A stretch of 64,000 nt of DNA from Hymenobacter daecheongensis DSM 21074 (GCF_900141805.1 NZ_FQYN01000007.1:216055-280054), one strand, 5' to 3'; positions 27,242 through 36,752 are shown, counted from the stretch's first letter. A program made the numbers and translations. The notes: a model not told the origin generated them from the sequence alone.

Positions 27242-27794
27242 GTACGCGCTGTTTGTGCCCGAGTGCAACGTGGATACTGCCCTGACGCTGTCATTGGTGG
27301 CGTATCGCTATACTTTTGTGAGCCACCGGCAGGGCATCGGGCAGGTGGCCCGCGTGCTGAAGGAGCAGGGCCCCGCCTCCCAGGCCGGGCGCGTGGTGGT
27401 GGGCATGGTCGATAGGGACAAGAAGTTTGCCCAGGCCCCCGAACTGGCCAAGTTCCGGCCCCTGGCCCGGCCGCGGCGGGGGCAGGAGGAGTTTCATGAG
27501 ATTCTGCAGCACCCAGAGCTGCCCAACGAGTACCTCATCGTGCTGAACCCGGCCTGCGACACCTGGCTGTTTCGAGCCGCCGCTGCCGCCGGCCTCGACT
27601 TGGCCGCCCTGGGCCTGCCCGCCGCGCTGCCCGCCTTTATTGATTTCTGCAAGCAGGAAAATGTGGAGGAGCACAAGCTTATGCGGCTGCTGCTACACGA
27701 GATTCAGCGGGCCCAGCCCATTGCCTACCGCGACCTAGCCGACTTTGTGGCCCAGGTGATGAACTTGAGCCCGGCGCAGCAGCGGCTAACTTGA
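27234..27794 (+). CDS. Putative TOPRIM-like partner of the OLD-like ATPase
   Basis: A 186-residue cytoplasmic protein starting inside the end of the ATPase gene (8-bp overlap). I do not recognise a named family with certainty. Features consistent with a small TOPRIM-type fold are an N-terminal strand ending in an acidic residue (YALFVPECNVDTAL, E10) and a later strand VVVGMVDRDKK with D60-x-D62. These would be the metal-binding E and D-x-D. DUF4276, DUF3226 and DUF4435 partners of OLD-like ATPases have this layout. LIVLNPACDTWLF (about 100-113) is another strand. Length suits the short DUF4276-type. Nuclease or RNase activity is inference. Confidence 0.6.
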   Translation: MAEYALFVPECNVDTALTLSLVAYRYTFVSHRQGIGQVARVLKEQGPASQAGRVVVGMVDRDKKFAQAPELAKFRPLARPRRGQEEFHEILQHPELPNEYLIVLNPACDTWLFRAAAAAGLDLAALGLPAALPAFIDFCKQENVEEHKLMRLLLHEIQRAQPIAYRDLADFVAQVMNLSPAQQRLT

Positions 27795-27857
27795 CCGAGC
27801 TAGCCGCTGATCCTAATCAGCGGCCCAGCCGTATCTTGCCCGGCCTACTACCGCCTT

Positions 27858-30326
27858 ATGCCCGCTCCCAACACTCCGCCGCCTGCTACCCCCGAAGCCC
27901 TGCTTGAAACCCTGCTGGACGTTTCCCTCACGGGCATTATCCTGTTTCGGCCGGTGTACGCCGTCGATGGGGGCGGGGAAATAGTGGATCTGGCCTACGT
28001 GCGGCTCAACCTGGCGGCCCAGCGCATGCTGCAGCTGCCCGAGTGCCCGCCCGAAACCTTTCTCACGCGCTACCCTAACGCCACCGAAGCCGGCATCTTC
28101 GCCTTCTACCGCGACACGTTTCTGAGCGGCGCGCCCGGCCGCTACGACGTGAACTACCAGCACGACGGCCTGGATAACTACTTCCGGCTGGCCGCTTACC
28201 GCTGCGAAACGCTGCTGGTGGTCAGCTTCACCGATACCGCCGACCACGACCGCACCGCCGTGGAGCAGGCCCTGCGCGAAAGCCAGGCGCGCGAGCGGGC
28301 CAGCCGGGCCGAGGCCGAGGCCCAGCGCCAGCGGCTGCACGACATGATTGCGCAGGCCCCCGCGCTCATTGCCAGCCTGGCGGGCCCAACGCACGTGGTG
28401 CAGCTGGCCAACAAGGGCTTCCGCCAGCTGTTCGACAACCGCGAAATGGTGGGCAAAACGTACCGCGAAGCCGTGCCGGAGCTGCAGGATCAGGAATTTT
28501 TCGCGCTGCTGGACCGTGTATACGCCACCGGCGAAACCTATTACGGCAATGAGGTGCCGGCGTATCTGGACCAGCCTACCCATAGCCCGCGGGTGCCGCG
28601 CTACTTTAATTTCATCTACCAGGCCACCCGAGATGCCACGGGGGCGGTGGCCGGCGTGCTCATCTTTGCCTACGAAGTGACCGAGCAGGTACAGGCGCGT
28701 CGGCAGGTGCAGCGGCTCAATGAAGAGCTGGAGGCCCGCGTGCGGGAGCGGACCCAGCAGCTGGAAGCCGCCCTGCGCGGCGCCGAGCGGCAGGGTGAGC
28801 GGCTCAATACGCTATTTATGCAAGCGCCGGCCCCCATTGTCATTCTCGATGGTCCGACGCTTGTATATCAGCTGGTCAATCCGGCTTACCAGCAGATCTT
28901 TCCCGGTCGCGTGCTGCTGGGCCGGCCCCTGCTCGAAGCCCTGCCCGAGCTGGCGGGCACGCTCATTCCGAATCTGTTGCAGGAAGTATTTCAGACCGGC
29001 GAAACCCGCGTGGCCCAGGAGATGCCTGTACTTCTGGCCCGCCACGAGGGCGGCCCGCTGGAGGAAATCTACTGGACCTTCACCTGCCAGCCCCGCCGCG
29101 ACGCGCAGGGCACCGTGGATGGGGTGCTGGCAATTGCCCACGAAGTGACCGACCAGGTTCGGGCGCGGCAGGTGGTGATGGAAAGCGAGCAAAACTTCCG
29201 CCGCATGGCCGACAGCGCCCCGGCCATGCTCTGGGTCACCGATCCGCAGGGCTACTGCACCTACCTCAACGCGCAGTGGTACGCCTTCACCGGCCAGAGC
29301 GAAGCCGAGGCGCTGGGTATCGGGTGGACGCGCGTGGTGCACCCCGACGATGCGCCGGGAGCCGAGGCTGCCTTCCTCGATGCCTGCGCCCGCCGCATTC
29401 CGTTTCACTATCTCTACCGGCTGCGCCGCCACGATGGCGTGTACCGCTGGGCCGTCGATAGCGGCCTGCCGCGCTTCAGCGCCACGGGCGAGTACGAGGG
29501 CATCGTGGGCACGGTCATCGATATTCATGAGCAGAAGCTGGCCGAGCAGGCCCTGCAGAAGCTCACGCAGAAGCTGCGCCGGGCCCGCGACGAGGCTCAG
29601 GACCTCAACACCGAGCTGCAAACCACTAATCAGCACCTCACCCGCACTAACGTAGACCTGGATAACTTTATCTATACCGCCTCGCACGACCTGAAAGCGC
29701 CCATCACCAACATTGAGGGGCTGCTGGCGGTGCTGAACGACCAGCTGGCCGAAATTTCGCTGGTATCGGCTGATGTGGCCCCGGTGCTGGGCATGATGTA
29801 TGAGTCGGTGGCCCGCTTCCAGCGCACCATCGACCAACTCAGCGACGTGACCAAGCTGCAGAAGGAGCACGGCCAGCCCACCACCGAGGTGCTGCTGGCC
29901 CCCGTGGTGCACGACGTGCGCCAGGATCTGCAGCCGCTGCTGCGCGAAACCGCCGCCCGGCTCGACGTGGAGCTGAACGACTGCGTCAGCGTGTCGTTTT
30001 CGGCCAAAAACCTGCGCTCCGTGCTGTTCAACCTGCTTAGCAACGCCCTCAAATACCGCCACCCCGACCGCGCCCCGCACATCCGTCTGCACTGCCACCT
30101 GGAGCCCGGCCACACGGTGCTCACGGTGCAGGACAACGGCCTGGGCCTGACTTCCGAGCAATTGCCCGAGCTGTTTGGCATGTTCCGCCGCCTGCACAGC
30201 CACATCGAGGGCTCCGGACTGGGGCTGTACATGGTGAAGCGCAGCGTAGAAAATGCCGGTGGTAAAGTAGTGGTAACTAGTAAAATAGGGGAAGGGTCTG
30301 CTTTTGCTGTGTACTTTCCGCGCTAA
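27858..30326 (+). CDS. Multi-PAS sensor histidine kinase (soluble)
   Basis: An 822-residue cytoplasmic kinase without membrane segments. Four PAS-like domains can be outlined: about 15-130 (LDVSLTGIILFRPV), 160-285 (MIAQAPALIASLAGPTHVVQLAN), 320-440 (FMQAPAPIVILDGPTLVYQLVN) and 450-570 (MADSAPAMLWVTDPQGYCTYLN, with PAC YRLRRHDGVYRWAVD). Coiled coils separate them. The H-box is FIYTASHDLKAPITNI (His at about 610). The HATPase_c domain has N-box LLSNALKYRHPD, G1 VQDNGLGL and G2 GSGLGLYMVKR. The dimerisation/phosphotransfer motif is intact. The next gene is a single receiver domain, 63 bp away, a likely partner. Confidence 0.9.
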   Translation: MPAPNTPPPATPEALLETLLDVSLTGIILFRPVYAVDGGGEIVDLAYVRLNLAAQRMLQLPECPPETFLTRYPNATEAGIFAFYRDTFLSGAPGRYDVNYQHDGLDNYFRLAAYRCETLLVVSFTDTADHDRTAVEQALRESQARERASRAEAEAQRQRLHDMIAQAPALIASLAGPTHVVQLANKGFRQLFDNREMVGKTYREAVPELQDQEFFALLDRVYATGETYYGNEVPAYLDQPTHSPRVPRYFNFIYQATRDATGAVAGVLIFAYEVTEQVQARRQVQRLNEELEARVRERTQQLEAALRGAERQGERLNTLFMQAPAPIVILDGPTLVYQLVNPAYQQIFPGRVLLGRPLLEALPELAGTLIPNLLQEVFQTGETRVAQEMPVLLARHEGGPLEEIYWTFTCQPRRDAQGTVDGVLAIAHEVTDQVRARQVVMESEQNFRRMADSAPAMLWVTDPQGYCTYLNAQWYAFTGQSEAEALGIGWTRVVHPDDAPGAEAAFLDACARRIPFHYLYRLRRHDGVYRWAVDSGLPRFSATGEYEGIVGTVIDIHEQKLAEQALQKLTQKLRRARDEAQDLNTELQTTNQHLTRTNVDLDNFIYTASHDLKAPITNIEGLLAVLNDQLAEISLVSADVAPVLGMMYESVARFQRTIDQLSDVTKLQKEHGQPTTEVLLAPVVHDVRQDLQPLLRETAARLDVELNDCVSVSFSAKNLRSVLFNLLSNALKYRHPDRAPHIRLHCHLEPGHTVLTVQDNGLGLTSEQLPELFGMFRRLHSHIEGSGLGLYMVKRSVENAGGKVVVTSKIGEGSAFAVYFPR

Positions 30327-30389
30327 GTCCCGTACAGTGGAGTTTGCCGTGTTGTTGTCAACCCTGCCAGCCCGCCGCCCGCTCCGCTC

Positions 30390-30815
30390 ATGACCCCATT
30401 GCCCTGCATTTTATTGATCGACGACGACCAGACCAACAACTTCCTCAACCAGAATCTGCTCAATCGTCTCGGCGTGGCCGAGCGCCTGCTGGTGGCCCTG
30501 GACGGGCAGGAGGCCCTGGCGCAGCTCCGGGAGCACTGCGCGCCCCCCACGCCCACCTGCCCCACGCTTATTCTGCTCGATGTGAATATGCCCGGCATGA
30601 ACGGCGTGCAGTTTCTGGAGGCCTACCAGCACCTGCCCCTGGCCCGGCAGCGCACCATCGTCATTCTCATGCTCACCACCTCCCTGCACCCCCGCGACGT
30701 GGAGCGGGTGGAGCAGCTGAACCTGGTAAACGGCTTCGTGAGTAAGCCCCTGACCGCCCAGAAAGTAGCAGAGCTGCTGCACACATATTTCGGCCAGGCC
30801 CTGCCGTCAGGCTAA
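30390..30815 (+). CDS. Single-domain response regulator (CheY-like receiver)
   Basis: A 141-residue receiver domain with no output domain. It has the acidic pair in LLIDDDQTNNF (about 10-12), the phospho-acceptor Asp in TLILLDVNMPGMNG, Thr at the end of strand 4 (VILMLTTS) and Lys in FVSKPLTAQK. Such proteins in Bacteroidota usually sit beside a histidine kinase and relay phosphate through protein contacts. Here it follows the PAS kinase by 63 bp with no terminator seen, so the two are probably co-transcribed. Start ATG at 30390 fits the fold (TPLPCILLIDDD). Partner specificity is not shown. Confidence 0.92.
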   Translation: MTPLPCILLIDDDQTNNFLNQNLLNRLGVAERLLVALDGQEALAQLREHCAPPTPTCPTLILLDVNMPGMNGVQFLEAYQHLPLARQRTIVILMLTTSLHPRDVERVEQLNLVNGFVSKPLTAQKVAELLHTYFGQALPSG

Positions 30816-31152
30816 GCCTGGGCGTTGCGCCGCAGGCGGCAATTGCGCGGTTAGTGCATTATTAAGAAGTAAGACGAGCCACAAATAAGGTCCCGCGCCG
30901 CGGCGCACCCGTGGCCGCGTATTCCGGCGAAGCGTTAGGAGCGGGCACCGCTAGAGCCAGGGCAGGAGCGAGGCTTTAGCTAATTATATTGGTATTGGAG
31001 GAGCCGGGTATTGGCTGGTGAAGTTTCGGGAAAGAGGTTTTTGAGGAAGTGTAATTTGGGGCCGGGCTTGCCTTTGGCTAATTAAATTAGGAACTTTATG
31101 CGTGCGCTTCGCCTTAGAAATATTGCGTTCTGCGCATCTAACGGTACTTTTG
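30816..31152. other. Intergenic region before parC with two GCTAATTA-type sites
   Basis: No gene seen. It contains a GC-rich patch with GCGCCGC inversions (30830-30920) and, near the end, GCTAATTATATTGG (30979-30992) and GCTAATTAAATTAG (31077-31090). Both contain TAnATTnG, one mismatch from the -7 consensus, and match the site before parE (19808-19821). Confidence 0.5.
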
Positions 31153-34140
31153 ATGAACGCCCGCATTCCCCTTGCCGACCAATCCCCCAAACTCATGGTC
31201 AACCCTGACGCTCCTTTGGATGAAACGCCCCAGCCTGACCTGTTCGCCCCCGGCGATACGGTAAGCTTCGACAATGACGCTGCTCCGCCCACCCGGCCGG
31301 CCGCCGAAGGGGAGGAGCACCCCGAAGCCGACCCCAGCGAGCTGACGCTGGCCGAATCGTCGGATGATGTGGAGGCCGTGACCGAGCCCGTGCCCATCAC
31401 CGAGGAAACCGAGGAAGAGCCCAAATTTGCCCCCGGCGAGACCATTCACGACGTGGCCACCGTGGCCGGCATGTACCAGAACTGGTTTCTGGACTACGCC
31501 TCCTACGTGATTCTGGAGCGCGCCGTGCCCGCCATCGAAGACGGCCTGAAGCCCGTGCAGCGCCGCATCCTGCACGCCATGAAGGAGATGGACGACGGCC
31601 GCTTCAACAAGGTGGCCAACGTCATTGGCCAGACCATGCAGTACCACCCCCACGGCGATGCCAGCATCGGCGACGCCATGGTGAATTTGGGACAGAAAGA
31701 CCTGCTGATCGAAACCCAGGGCAACTGGGGCGACATCCGCACCGGCGACGGCGCGGCCGCCCCGCGCTACATCGAGGCCCGCCTGAGCAAGTTTGCCCTG
31801 GATGTGGTGTTCAACCCCGACATCACCGACTGGCAGATGAGCTACGACGGCCGCAAGCGCGAACCTACCACGCTGCCGGTGAAGTTCCCCCTGCTGCTGG
31901 CCCAGGGCGTGGAGGGCATTGCCGTGGGCCTGAGCACGAAGATCATGCCCCACAACTTCCGCGAGCTGTGCAAGGCCAGCATCGACGTGCTGCGGGGCCG
32001 GGAAATCCAGCTGTTTCCCGATTTCAGCACCGGCGGCCTCTGCGACGTGACCAACTACAACGGCGGCCTGCGCGGGGCCAAAATCCGCCTGCGCGCCACC
32101 ATCGAGAAGGCCGACAAGACCATGCTCGTCATTCGCGATATTCCCTACGGCACCACCACCACGGCGCTGATGGAAAGCATCGTGAAGGCCTCGGAGGCGA
32201 ATAAAATCAAGATCAAGAAGGTGGTCGATAACACGGCTGCCGACGTGGAAATTCAGGTGCATCTGCCGACCGGCGTGAGCCCCGACCTGACCATGGACGC
32301 GCTGTACGCCTTCACCGACTGCGAAATTTCGATTTCGCCGAACACCTGCGTCATCATTGAGGACAAGCCGCGCTTTGTGGGCGTGGAGGACATGCTGCGG
32401 CTGAGCACCCAGAAAACGGTGCGCCTGCTGGAGCGGGAGCTAGAAATCCGGCAGGATGAGTTGCACGAAAAGTGGCATTCGGCCTCGCTGGAGAAGATTT
32501 TCATCGAAAACCGCATCTACCGTAAAATCGAGGAGTGCGAAACCTGGGCCGACATTCTCGACACCATCGAGAAGGGCCTGAGCAAGTTCGTGCGCATCGA
32601 GGGCCAGAAGGCCAAAGCCGACGACCAGCGCATCGTGCTGCGCCGCCCCATCACCGAGGACGACCTCACGCGCCTGACCGAAATCCGCATCAAGCGCATC
32701 AGCAAGTTCGACGGCTTCAAGGCCGACGAGTACATTCAGAAGCTGGAAGCCGAGCTGGCCGAGGTGGCCGACAACCTGGCCCACCTCACGCGCTACGCCA
32801 TTGCCTACTTCGAAAACCTGCTGAAAAAGTACGGCGCCGGCCGGGAGCGCCGCACCCAGCTGCGCACCTTCGACGTGGTGACGGCCCAGAAAGTAGCCGT
32901 GGCCAACCAGAAGCTCTACGTCAACTACGCCGATGGTTTTGTGGGCTACGGCCTCAAAAAGGACGAAAGCGCGGTGACCATCTGCGACTGCTCCGACCTG
33001 GACGACATCATCGCCATCCGCCGCGATGGCACGTTTACGGTGTTCAAAATTGCGGAGAAAACCTTCGTGGGCAAGGACATTCTGCACGTGGGTGTCTACA
33101 ACAAGAACGACGACCGGCTGGTGTATAACATGGTGTATCAGGACGGCCCCTCGGGCGTGGCCTACGCCAAGCGCTTCCTCGTCACGGGCATCACCCGCGA
33201 CAAGGTGTACGACCTGACCAAAGGCGGCAAAAACTCCAAAGTGCTCTACCTCACCGCCAACCCCAACTCCGAGTCGGAGCTGGTGGGCGTGCAGCTCTCC
33301 GACAAGGCCCCGGCCCGCGTGAAGCAGTTCGACTTCGACTTTGCCGAGCTGGCCATTAAGGGCAAGGGCTCGATGGGCAACATCGTGACCAAGCAGCCCA
33401 TCAAGAAAATAGTCCAGAAAAGCCTCGGCGACTCCACGCTGGGCGGGCGCGAGGTGTTTTTCGACAGCGTGGTGGGCCGCCTCAACACCGCCGGCCACGG
33501 CCGCTACCTGGGCACCTTCGACACCGACAACACGGTGCTGGTGGTGTACAAGGATGGCTCCTACGAGATGAAAGCCCCCGATCCGGGCCTGCACTTCGAC
33601 GTACCCAACATCGTGCTGCTGCGCAAGCTCGAGCCCGATACCGTGCTCAGCGCGGTGTACGTGGACGGCGACACGAAAATTCACTACGTGAAGCGCTTCA
33701 AAATCGAAACCAGCACGCTGGAAAAGCGCTTTATCTTCATCTCCGAAACCAAAGGCTCGAAGCTGCTGGCGGCCACGGCCTTCGCCGAGCCGGTGGTGGA
33801 AGTGAAGCTGCAGCGTGACAAGAAATCGGATAAGGAAACCGAGAAGCTGCTGCTCCACGAGTTCATTGACGTGAAAGGCTGGAAGGCGATGGGCAACAAG
33901 CTCAACTACTTCCGCATTCACTCAGTGGCCCTGCTCACCGACGAAGGCCCCGAGCCCCAGCGCCGCGAAGTAGCCCGCAAGAAAGGCCCCGCCACCATTC
34001 CGCGCCCCGCCGCCCCGGCCCCGGCGGAAGAAACCGGCCCGCTCCCCGACCTGACCGGCCCCGTGGAAGTGACCAGCGAAGACGTGGAGCGGGCCCAGGC
34101 CATCCTGCGCCGCCCCAAGGCCCAGCTGGGCCTGTTCTAG
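31153..34140 (+). CDS. parC: DNA topoisomerase IV/gyrase subunit A with acidic N-terminal extension
   Basis: A 995-residue type IIA topoisomerase A subunit. The breakage-reunion core starts near residue 100: YVILERAVPAIEDGLKPVQRRILHAM, YHPHGDASIGDAMV, QGNWGDIRTGDGAAAPRYIEARLSKFAL (catalytic Tyr in PRYIEARL). EGIAVGLSTKIMPHN and the coiled coil (ETWADILD ... KYGAGRERRTQL) follow. The C-terminal third forms beta-pinwheel blades. About 100 residues at the front are acidic and disorder-like (ADPSELTLAESSDDVEAVTE) and absent from E. coli ParC. MNARIPLADQSPKL at 31153 is the preferred start; MVNPDAPLDE at 31195 is possible. The call ParC over GyrA rests on Bacteroidota usage and lacks a GyrA-box check. 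Confidence 0.9.
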   Translation: MNARIPLADQSPKLMVNPDAPLDETPQPDLFAPGDTVSFDNDAAPPTRPAAEGEEHPEADPSELTLAESSDDVEAVTEPVPITEETEEEPKFAPGETIHDVATVAGMYQNWFLDYASYVILERAVPAIEDGLKPVQRRILHAMKEMDDGRFNKVANVIGQTMQYHPHGDASIGDAMVNLGQKDLLIETQGNWGDIRTGDGAAAPRYIEARLSKFALDVVFNPDITDWQMSYDGRKREPTTLPVKFPLLLAQGVEGIAVGLSTKIMPHNFRELCKASIDVLRGREIQLFPDFSTGGLCDVTNYNGGLRGAKIRLRATIEKADKTMLVIRDIPYGTTTTALMESIVKASEANKIKIKKVVDNTAADVEIQVHLPTGVSPDLTMDALYAFTDCEISISPNTCVIIEDKPRFVGVEDMLRLSTQKTVRLLERELEIRQDELHEKWHSASLEKIFIENRIYRKIEECETWADILDTIEKGLSKFVRIEGQKAKADDQRIVLRRPITEDDLTRLTEIRIKRISKFDGFKADEYIQKLEAELAEVADNLAHLTRYAIAYFENLLKKYGAGRERRTQLRTFDVVTAQKVAVANQKLYVNYADGFVGYGLKKDESAVTICDCSDLDDIIAIRRDGTFTVFKIAEKTFVGKDILHVGVYNKNDDRLVYNMVYQDGPSGVAYAKRFLVTGITRDKVYDLTKGGKNSKVLYLTANPNSESELVGVQLSDKAPARVKQFDFDFAELAIKGKGSMGNIVTKQPIKKIVQKSLGDSTLGGREVFFDSVVGRLNTAGHGRYLGTFDTDNTVLVVYKDGSYEMKAPDPGLHFDVPNIVLLRKLEPDTVLSAVYVDGDTKIHYVKRFKIETSTLEKRFIFISETKGSKLLAATAFAEPVVEVKLQRDKKSDKETEKLLLHEFIDVKGWKAMGNKLNYFRIHSVALLTDEGPEPQRREVARKKGPATIPRPAAPAPAEETGPLPDLTGPVEVTSEDVERAQAILRRPKAQLGLF

Positions 34141-34156
34141 GTTTTCCGCAATTAAA

Positions 34157-34189
34157 AGAGCCCCGGTGGAGTCACCGGGGCTCTTTTTT
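34157..34189 (+). terminator. Rho-independent terminator of parC
   Basis: 12-bp perfect stem AGAGCCCCGGTG (34157-34168) with its complement (34173-34184), then a T run. Confidence 0.85.
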
Positions 34190-34298
34190 GTGTTATTGCG
34201 GGCAAAAGCCGGCCTCAGAACACTGCGAACCTCCGCGGAACCTCTGCGCTCCTCCGCGAGAACCGTCGTTCGCGCCGTCGCTCAAGTTGTCACCGTCC

Positions 34299-35123
34299 AT
34301 GTCTCTCATCCCGCGTTTCCTCTGCCAACTGCTGCTGTGCCTGCTGCTCGGAGCCGGGACCGTCGCCGCTGCCGCCCCGCCCGCCGATATCGGCCGGCTG
34401 CTGGCCGAAGCCCGCGCTCTGCAGAAGCAGTACAAGGACTCCGAAGCCTTGGCCAAGTATGAGCAGGTGCTGGGCCAAGCCCCCGGCCACTACGAGGCCC
34501 TCTGGAATGCCTCGGTACTGAGCGTGCGCATCGGGGCCCGCTACACCGACGAAACCCGCAAAGCCGCTTACTTCAGCGCCGCCCGCCTCTACTCGACCAG
34601 GGCGCTGGTGGTGAAGCCGGAAGGAGCGGAGGGCAACTACGCCGAGGCGCTGGCCCTGGTCAATCAGGCCACGCTGCTCGGGGCCCGCGGCCGGCTCATT
34701 GCCTACAAGGAAATGCGCGAGTACGTGTTCAAAGCCACCGAAAAAGCCCCCAACTGGGCCGATGCCTGGCAGCTGCTGGGCCGCTGGCACTACCGCGTAG
34801 ACCACTATACGCCCCTGGAGCGCGCCTACAGCAAGCTGTTGCTGGGTGGCATGCCTGCCAGCGCCAGCACCCGCCGGGCCATCATCGCCCTGGCAAAGGC
34901 CCACGAGCTGGACCCCAAGCGCATTCAGTTTTGCTACGATCTGGCCCGGGTGCGCCTCAACCAGGGGCAGCGCAGCCAGGCCATTGCCGTGCTACAGGAG
35001 GCCGCCCAGCTCACGCCCGTCACGAGCGAGGAGCTGGAAATGAGCCGGCGCTGCCGCACGCTGCTGGTGCAGCTCAACCGCAAAATGCTCAAGCAGCTGC
35101 ACCGCAAGATAAAAGCGGCTTAG
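34299..35123 (+). CDS. Secreted TPR-like protein
   Basis: A 274-residue exported protein with a signal peptide (MSLIPRFLCQLLLCLLLGAGTVAA, cleaved near AAAAP). The mature part is helical with TPR-like pairs: ALQKQYKDSEALAKYEQVLGQAPGHYEALWNASVL (about 40-75), AARLYSTRALVVKPEGAEGNYAEALAL, and AHELDPKRIQFCYDLARVRLNQGQ (about 205-230). The block FKATEKAPNWADAWQLLGRWHYRV resembles the RMD1-like region of some bacterial TPR proteins. The role is unknown; TPRs mediate protein contacts. The gene is followed 42 bp later by a TPR lipoprotein with its own promoter element. Confidence 0.8.
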   Translation: MSLIPRFLCQLLLCLLLGAGTVAAAAPPADIGRLLAEARALQKQYKDSEALAKYEQVLGQAPGHYEALWNASVLSVRIGARYTDETRKAAYFSAARLYSTRALVVKPEGAEGNYAEALALVNQATLLGARGRLIAYKEMREYVFKATEKAPNWADAWQLLGRWHYRVDHYTPLERAYSKLLLGGMPASASTRRAIIALAKAHELDPKRIQFCYDLARVRLNQGQRSQAIAVLQEAAQLTPVTSEELEMSRRCRTLLVQLNRKMLKQLHRKIKAA

Positions 35124-35131
35124 CCACTCCG

Positions 35132-35139
35132 TATCTTTG
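35132..35139 (+). promoter_or_regulatory. -7 element for the TPR lipoprotein gene
   Basis: TATCTTTG, exact match to TAnnTTTG, 26 bp before the GTG start at 35166. Confidence 0.5.
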
Positions 35140-35165
35140 CTCACCCATTCACTCTCGTTGCCTTC

Positions 35166-36284
35166 GTGAAACTCCCGCGCCCCGCTCTGCTCTTTTTGCC
35201 CCTGGCCGCCCTGCTGGCGGCCTGCAGCGGCGGCACGCCCACCGAGCAGGCCGCGCGCATGGTGAATCTGCAAACTGTGCAGAGCGGCCCCCACATTCAG
35301 GCTCAGGAGCTGGATGGCGCCATTCGCCGTCAGCCCGGCAATGCGGGCCTGTATGCCCGGCGGGCCGTGTTCCGGCTGGATGCCGGCCAGACTGCTGCCG
35401 CGCTTCAGGACATCAACCGGGCCTTGGAGCTGGACGACGCGCCCGGCGAGTACTACTTCACCAAAGCCCGCGCCCTGCGCACCCAGGGCCGGCTACAGGC
35501 TACGCTGGCCGCGGCCCAGGAGGCTTCTAAAAATGGCTTTTCCTCGCCCGAGCTGAACCTGCTGGTGGGCGAAACCAACCTGGCTGCCCATAACTACCAG
35601 GCCGCCCTCGACCACCTCGACCGCACCCTGCAGCAGGAGCCCGACCACGCCGCGGCGCTGTTCTACAAGGGCATTGCCTACGTGGCCCTGGCCGATACCG
35701 CGCAGGCCCTCGACTATCTGCGGGCCAGCCTCAGCCGCGACCCGCGCCAGCCCGAGATTCTGCACCAGCTGGCTTTTCTTTCCAATGCCTACCGCTTGCC
35801 TGCCGAAGCGGCCACCTACTCGGCCCGGGGCCTGCGGCTGGCCCCCACCTACGGCCCGCTCTGGTACGACCACGGCCGGCAGTTCGACCTGCAAAACCAG
35901 CCCGACAGCGCCCGGCGCTACTACGCCCGTGCCGCCCTGCTCGACTCCACGCTCTACCGCGCCGACTACCGCCTAGCCCTGCACGACTACAAGCTGCGCC
36001 GCTACGCCACGGCCCTGCCGCGTCTGCAGCGGGCGCTGCGCCGCAACCCCCGCCTGCCCAACGCCCGCCAGATGCTCGCCGAAAGCTTCGAGAGCCTGGG
36101 CCGCTACCCCGAGGCCGCCGACCAATACCGCCTGCTCGTGGCCGAAAACCCCGGTAACCGACACTGGACCTACAAAGCCTGGAAAACCGGCACCCGCGCC
36201 CGTCTCACGTCTTCGGCCGATACGTTGCGCCGCGCCGCCCCCGCGCCCGTCGAGCTAATTCCGGCAGCCCGGCCAGTGCTGTAG
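35166..36284 (+). CDS. TPR-repeat lipoprotein
   Basis: A 372-residue lipoprotein starting at GTG 35166: the frame reads KLPRPALLFLPLAALLAAC with lipobox LAAC at about residue 20. The rest is mostly TPR units of 34 residues, among them AGLYARRAVFRLDAGQTAAALQDINRALELD, YQAALDHLDRTLQQEPDHAAALFYKGIAYVALAD and [44 protein letters not shown]. About eight repeats fit between 45 and 350. It lies after another TPR protein, but a separate promoter element is present. The function is unknown; a scaffold role at the membrane is inferred from TPRs and the lipid anchor. Confidence 0.85.
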   Translation: MKLPRPALLFLPLAALLAACSGGTPTEQAARMVNLQTVQSGPHIQAQELDGAIRRQPGNAGLYARRAVFRLDAGQTAAALQDINRALELDDAPGEYYFTKARALRTQGRLQATLAAAQEASKNGFSSPELNLLVGETNLAAHNYQAALDHLDRTLQQEPDHAAALFYKGIAYVALADTAQALDYLRASLSRDPRQPEILHQLAFLSNAYRLPAEAATYSARGLRLAPTYGPLWYDHGRQFDLQNQPDSARRYYARAALLDSTLYRADYRLALHDYKLRRYATALPRLQRALRRNPRLPNARQMLAESFESLGRYPEAADQYRLLVAENPGNRHWTYKAWKTGTRARLTSSADTLRRAAPAPVELIPAARPVL

Positions 36285-36752
36285 TAAAGGGTGGGAGAGC
36301 AGACCCAAAGCTGCCTGCCATCCTAAACGCAGCGAATTGAAGACATTGCCCCCTTTCATACAGTGAGCTTTTTAACCGCACAAAACTCCTCCCAGCACCG
36401 CCAGGAAAGAGCTTGTATCATTCAACTAGCTTTTGCACTGAGCAAAAGAGATACTGCGATTCTCAGAATGGTATACAAATCGTCCGGCTCCCCTCTCCCC
36501 AAGGCTTCGCGCCTAAAGCGAACCGGGGCCGGGGGTGAGGTCCCCCGAGGCCGCGCCAGCCACCCCAACCGGAAAACGGCTCTGAAATCCTTCACTGCGC
36601 TCCGTTGCGTCCAGGGAGGAGGACAGGCGTTTTTAGCCCACCCGTACATTGTGCCGCGCTGATTTTAACGGCCTCCCAATACCCCATTCTTTCCATTAAC
36701 TTCTAACTTGCGGGCTCACGCTGTTTGTATAGCTACTTTTTCCTTTCCAAAC
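36285..36752. other. Intergenic region with a G/C-rich imperfect palindrome
   Basis: No gene seen. Positions about 36484-36550 (GGCTCCCCTCTCCCC ... GGGGCCGGGGGTGAGG) resemble the inverted module at 53694-53733 (CTCACCCCCAACCCCTCTCC ... GAGAGGGGAGCC) in opposite orientation. A 99-codon open frame (36363-36662) overlaps this repeat and has no family features. Confidence 0.5.

Noticed and set aside
32440..33921. 493-codon antisense frame over parC
   Set aside because: High-GC shadow frame. The product is a His/Val/Gly-rich stretch without domains, while parC is intact on the other strand.
36363..36662. 99-codon gene between the TPR lipoprotein and thrS
   Set aside because: It overlaps a palindromic repeat, has no promoter or family features, and its composition follows the repeat.
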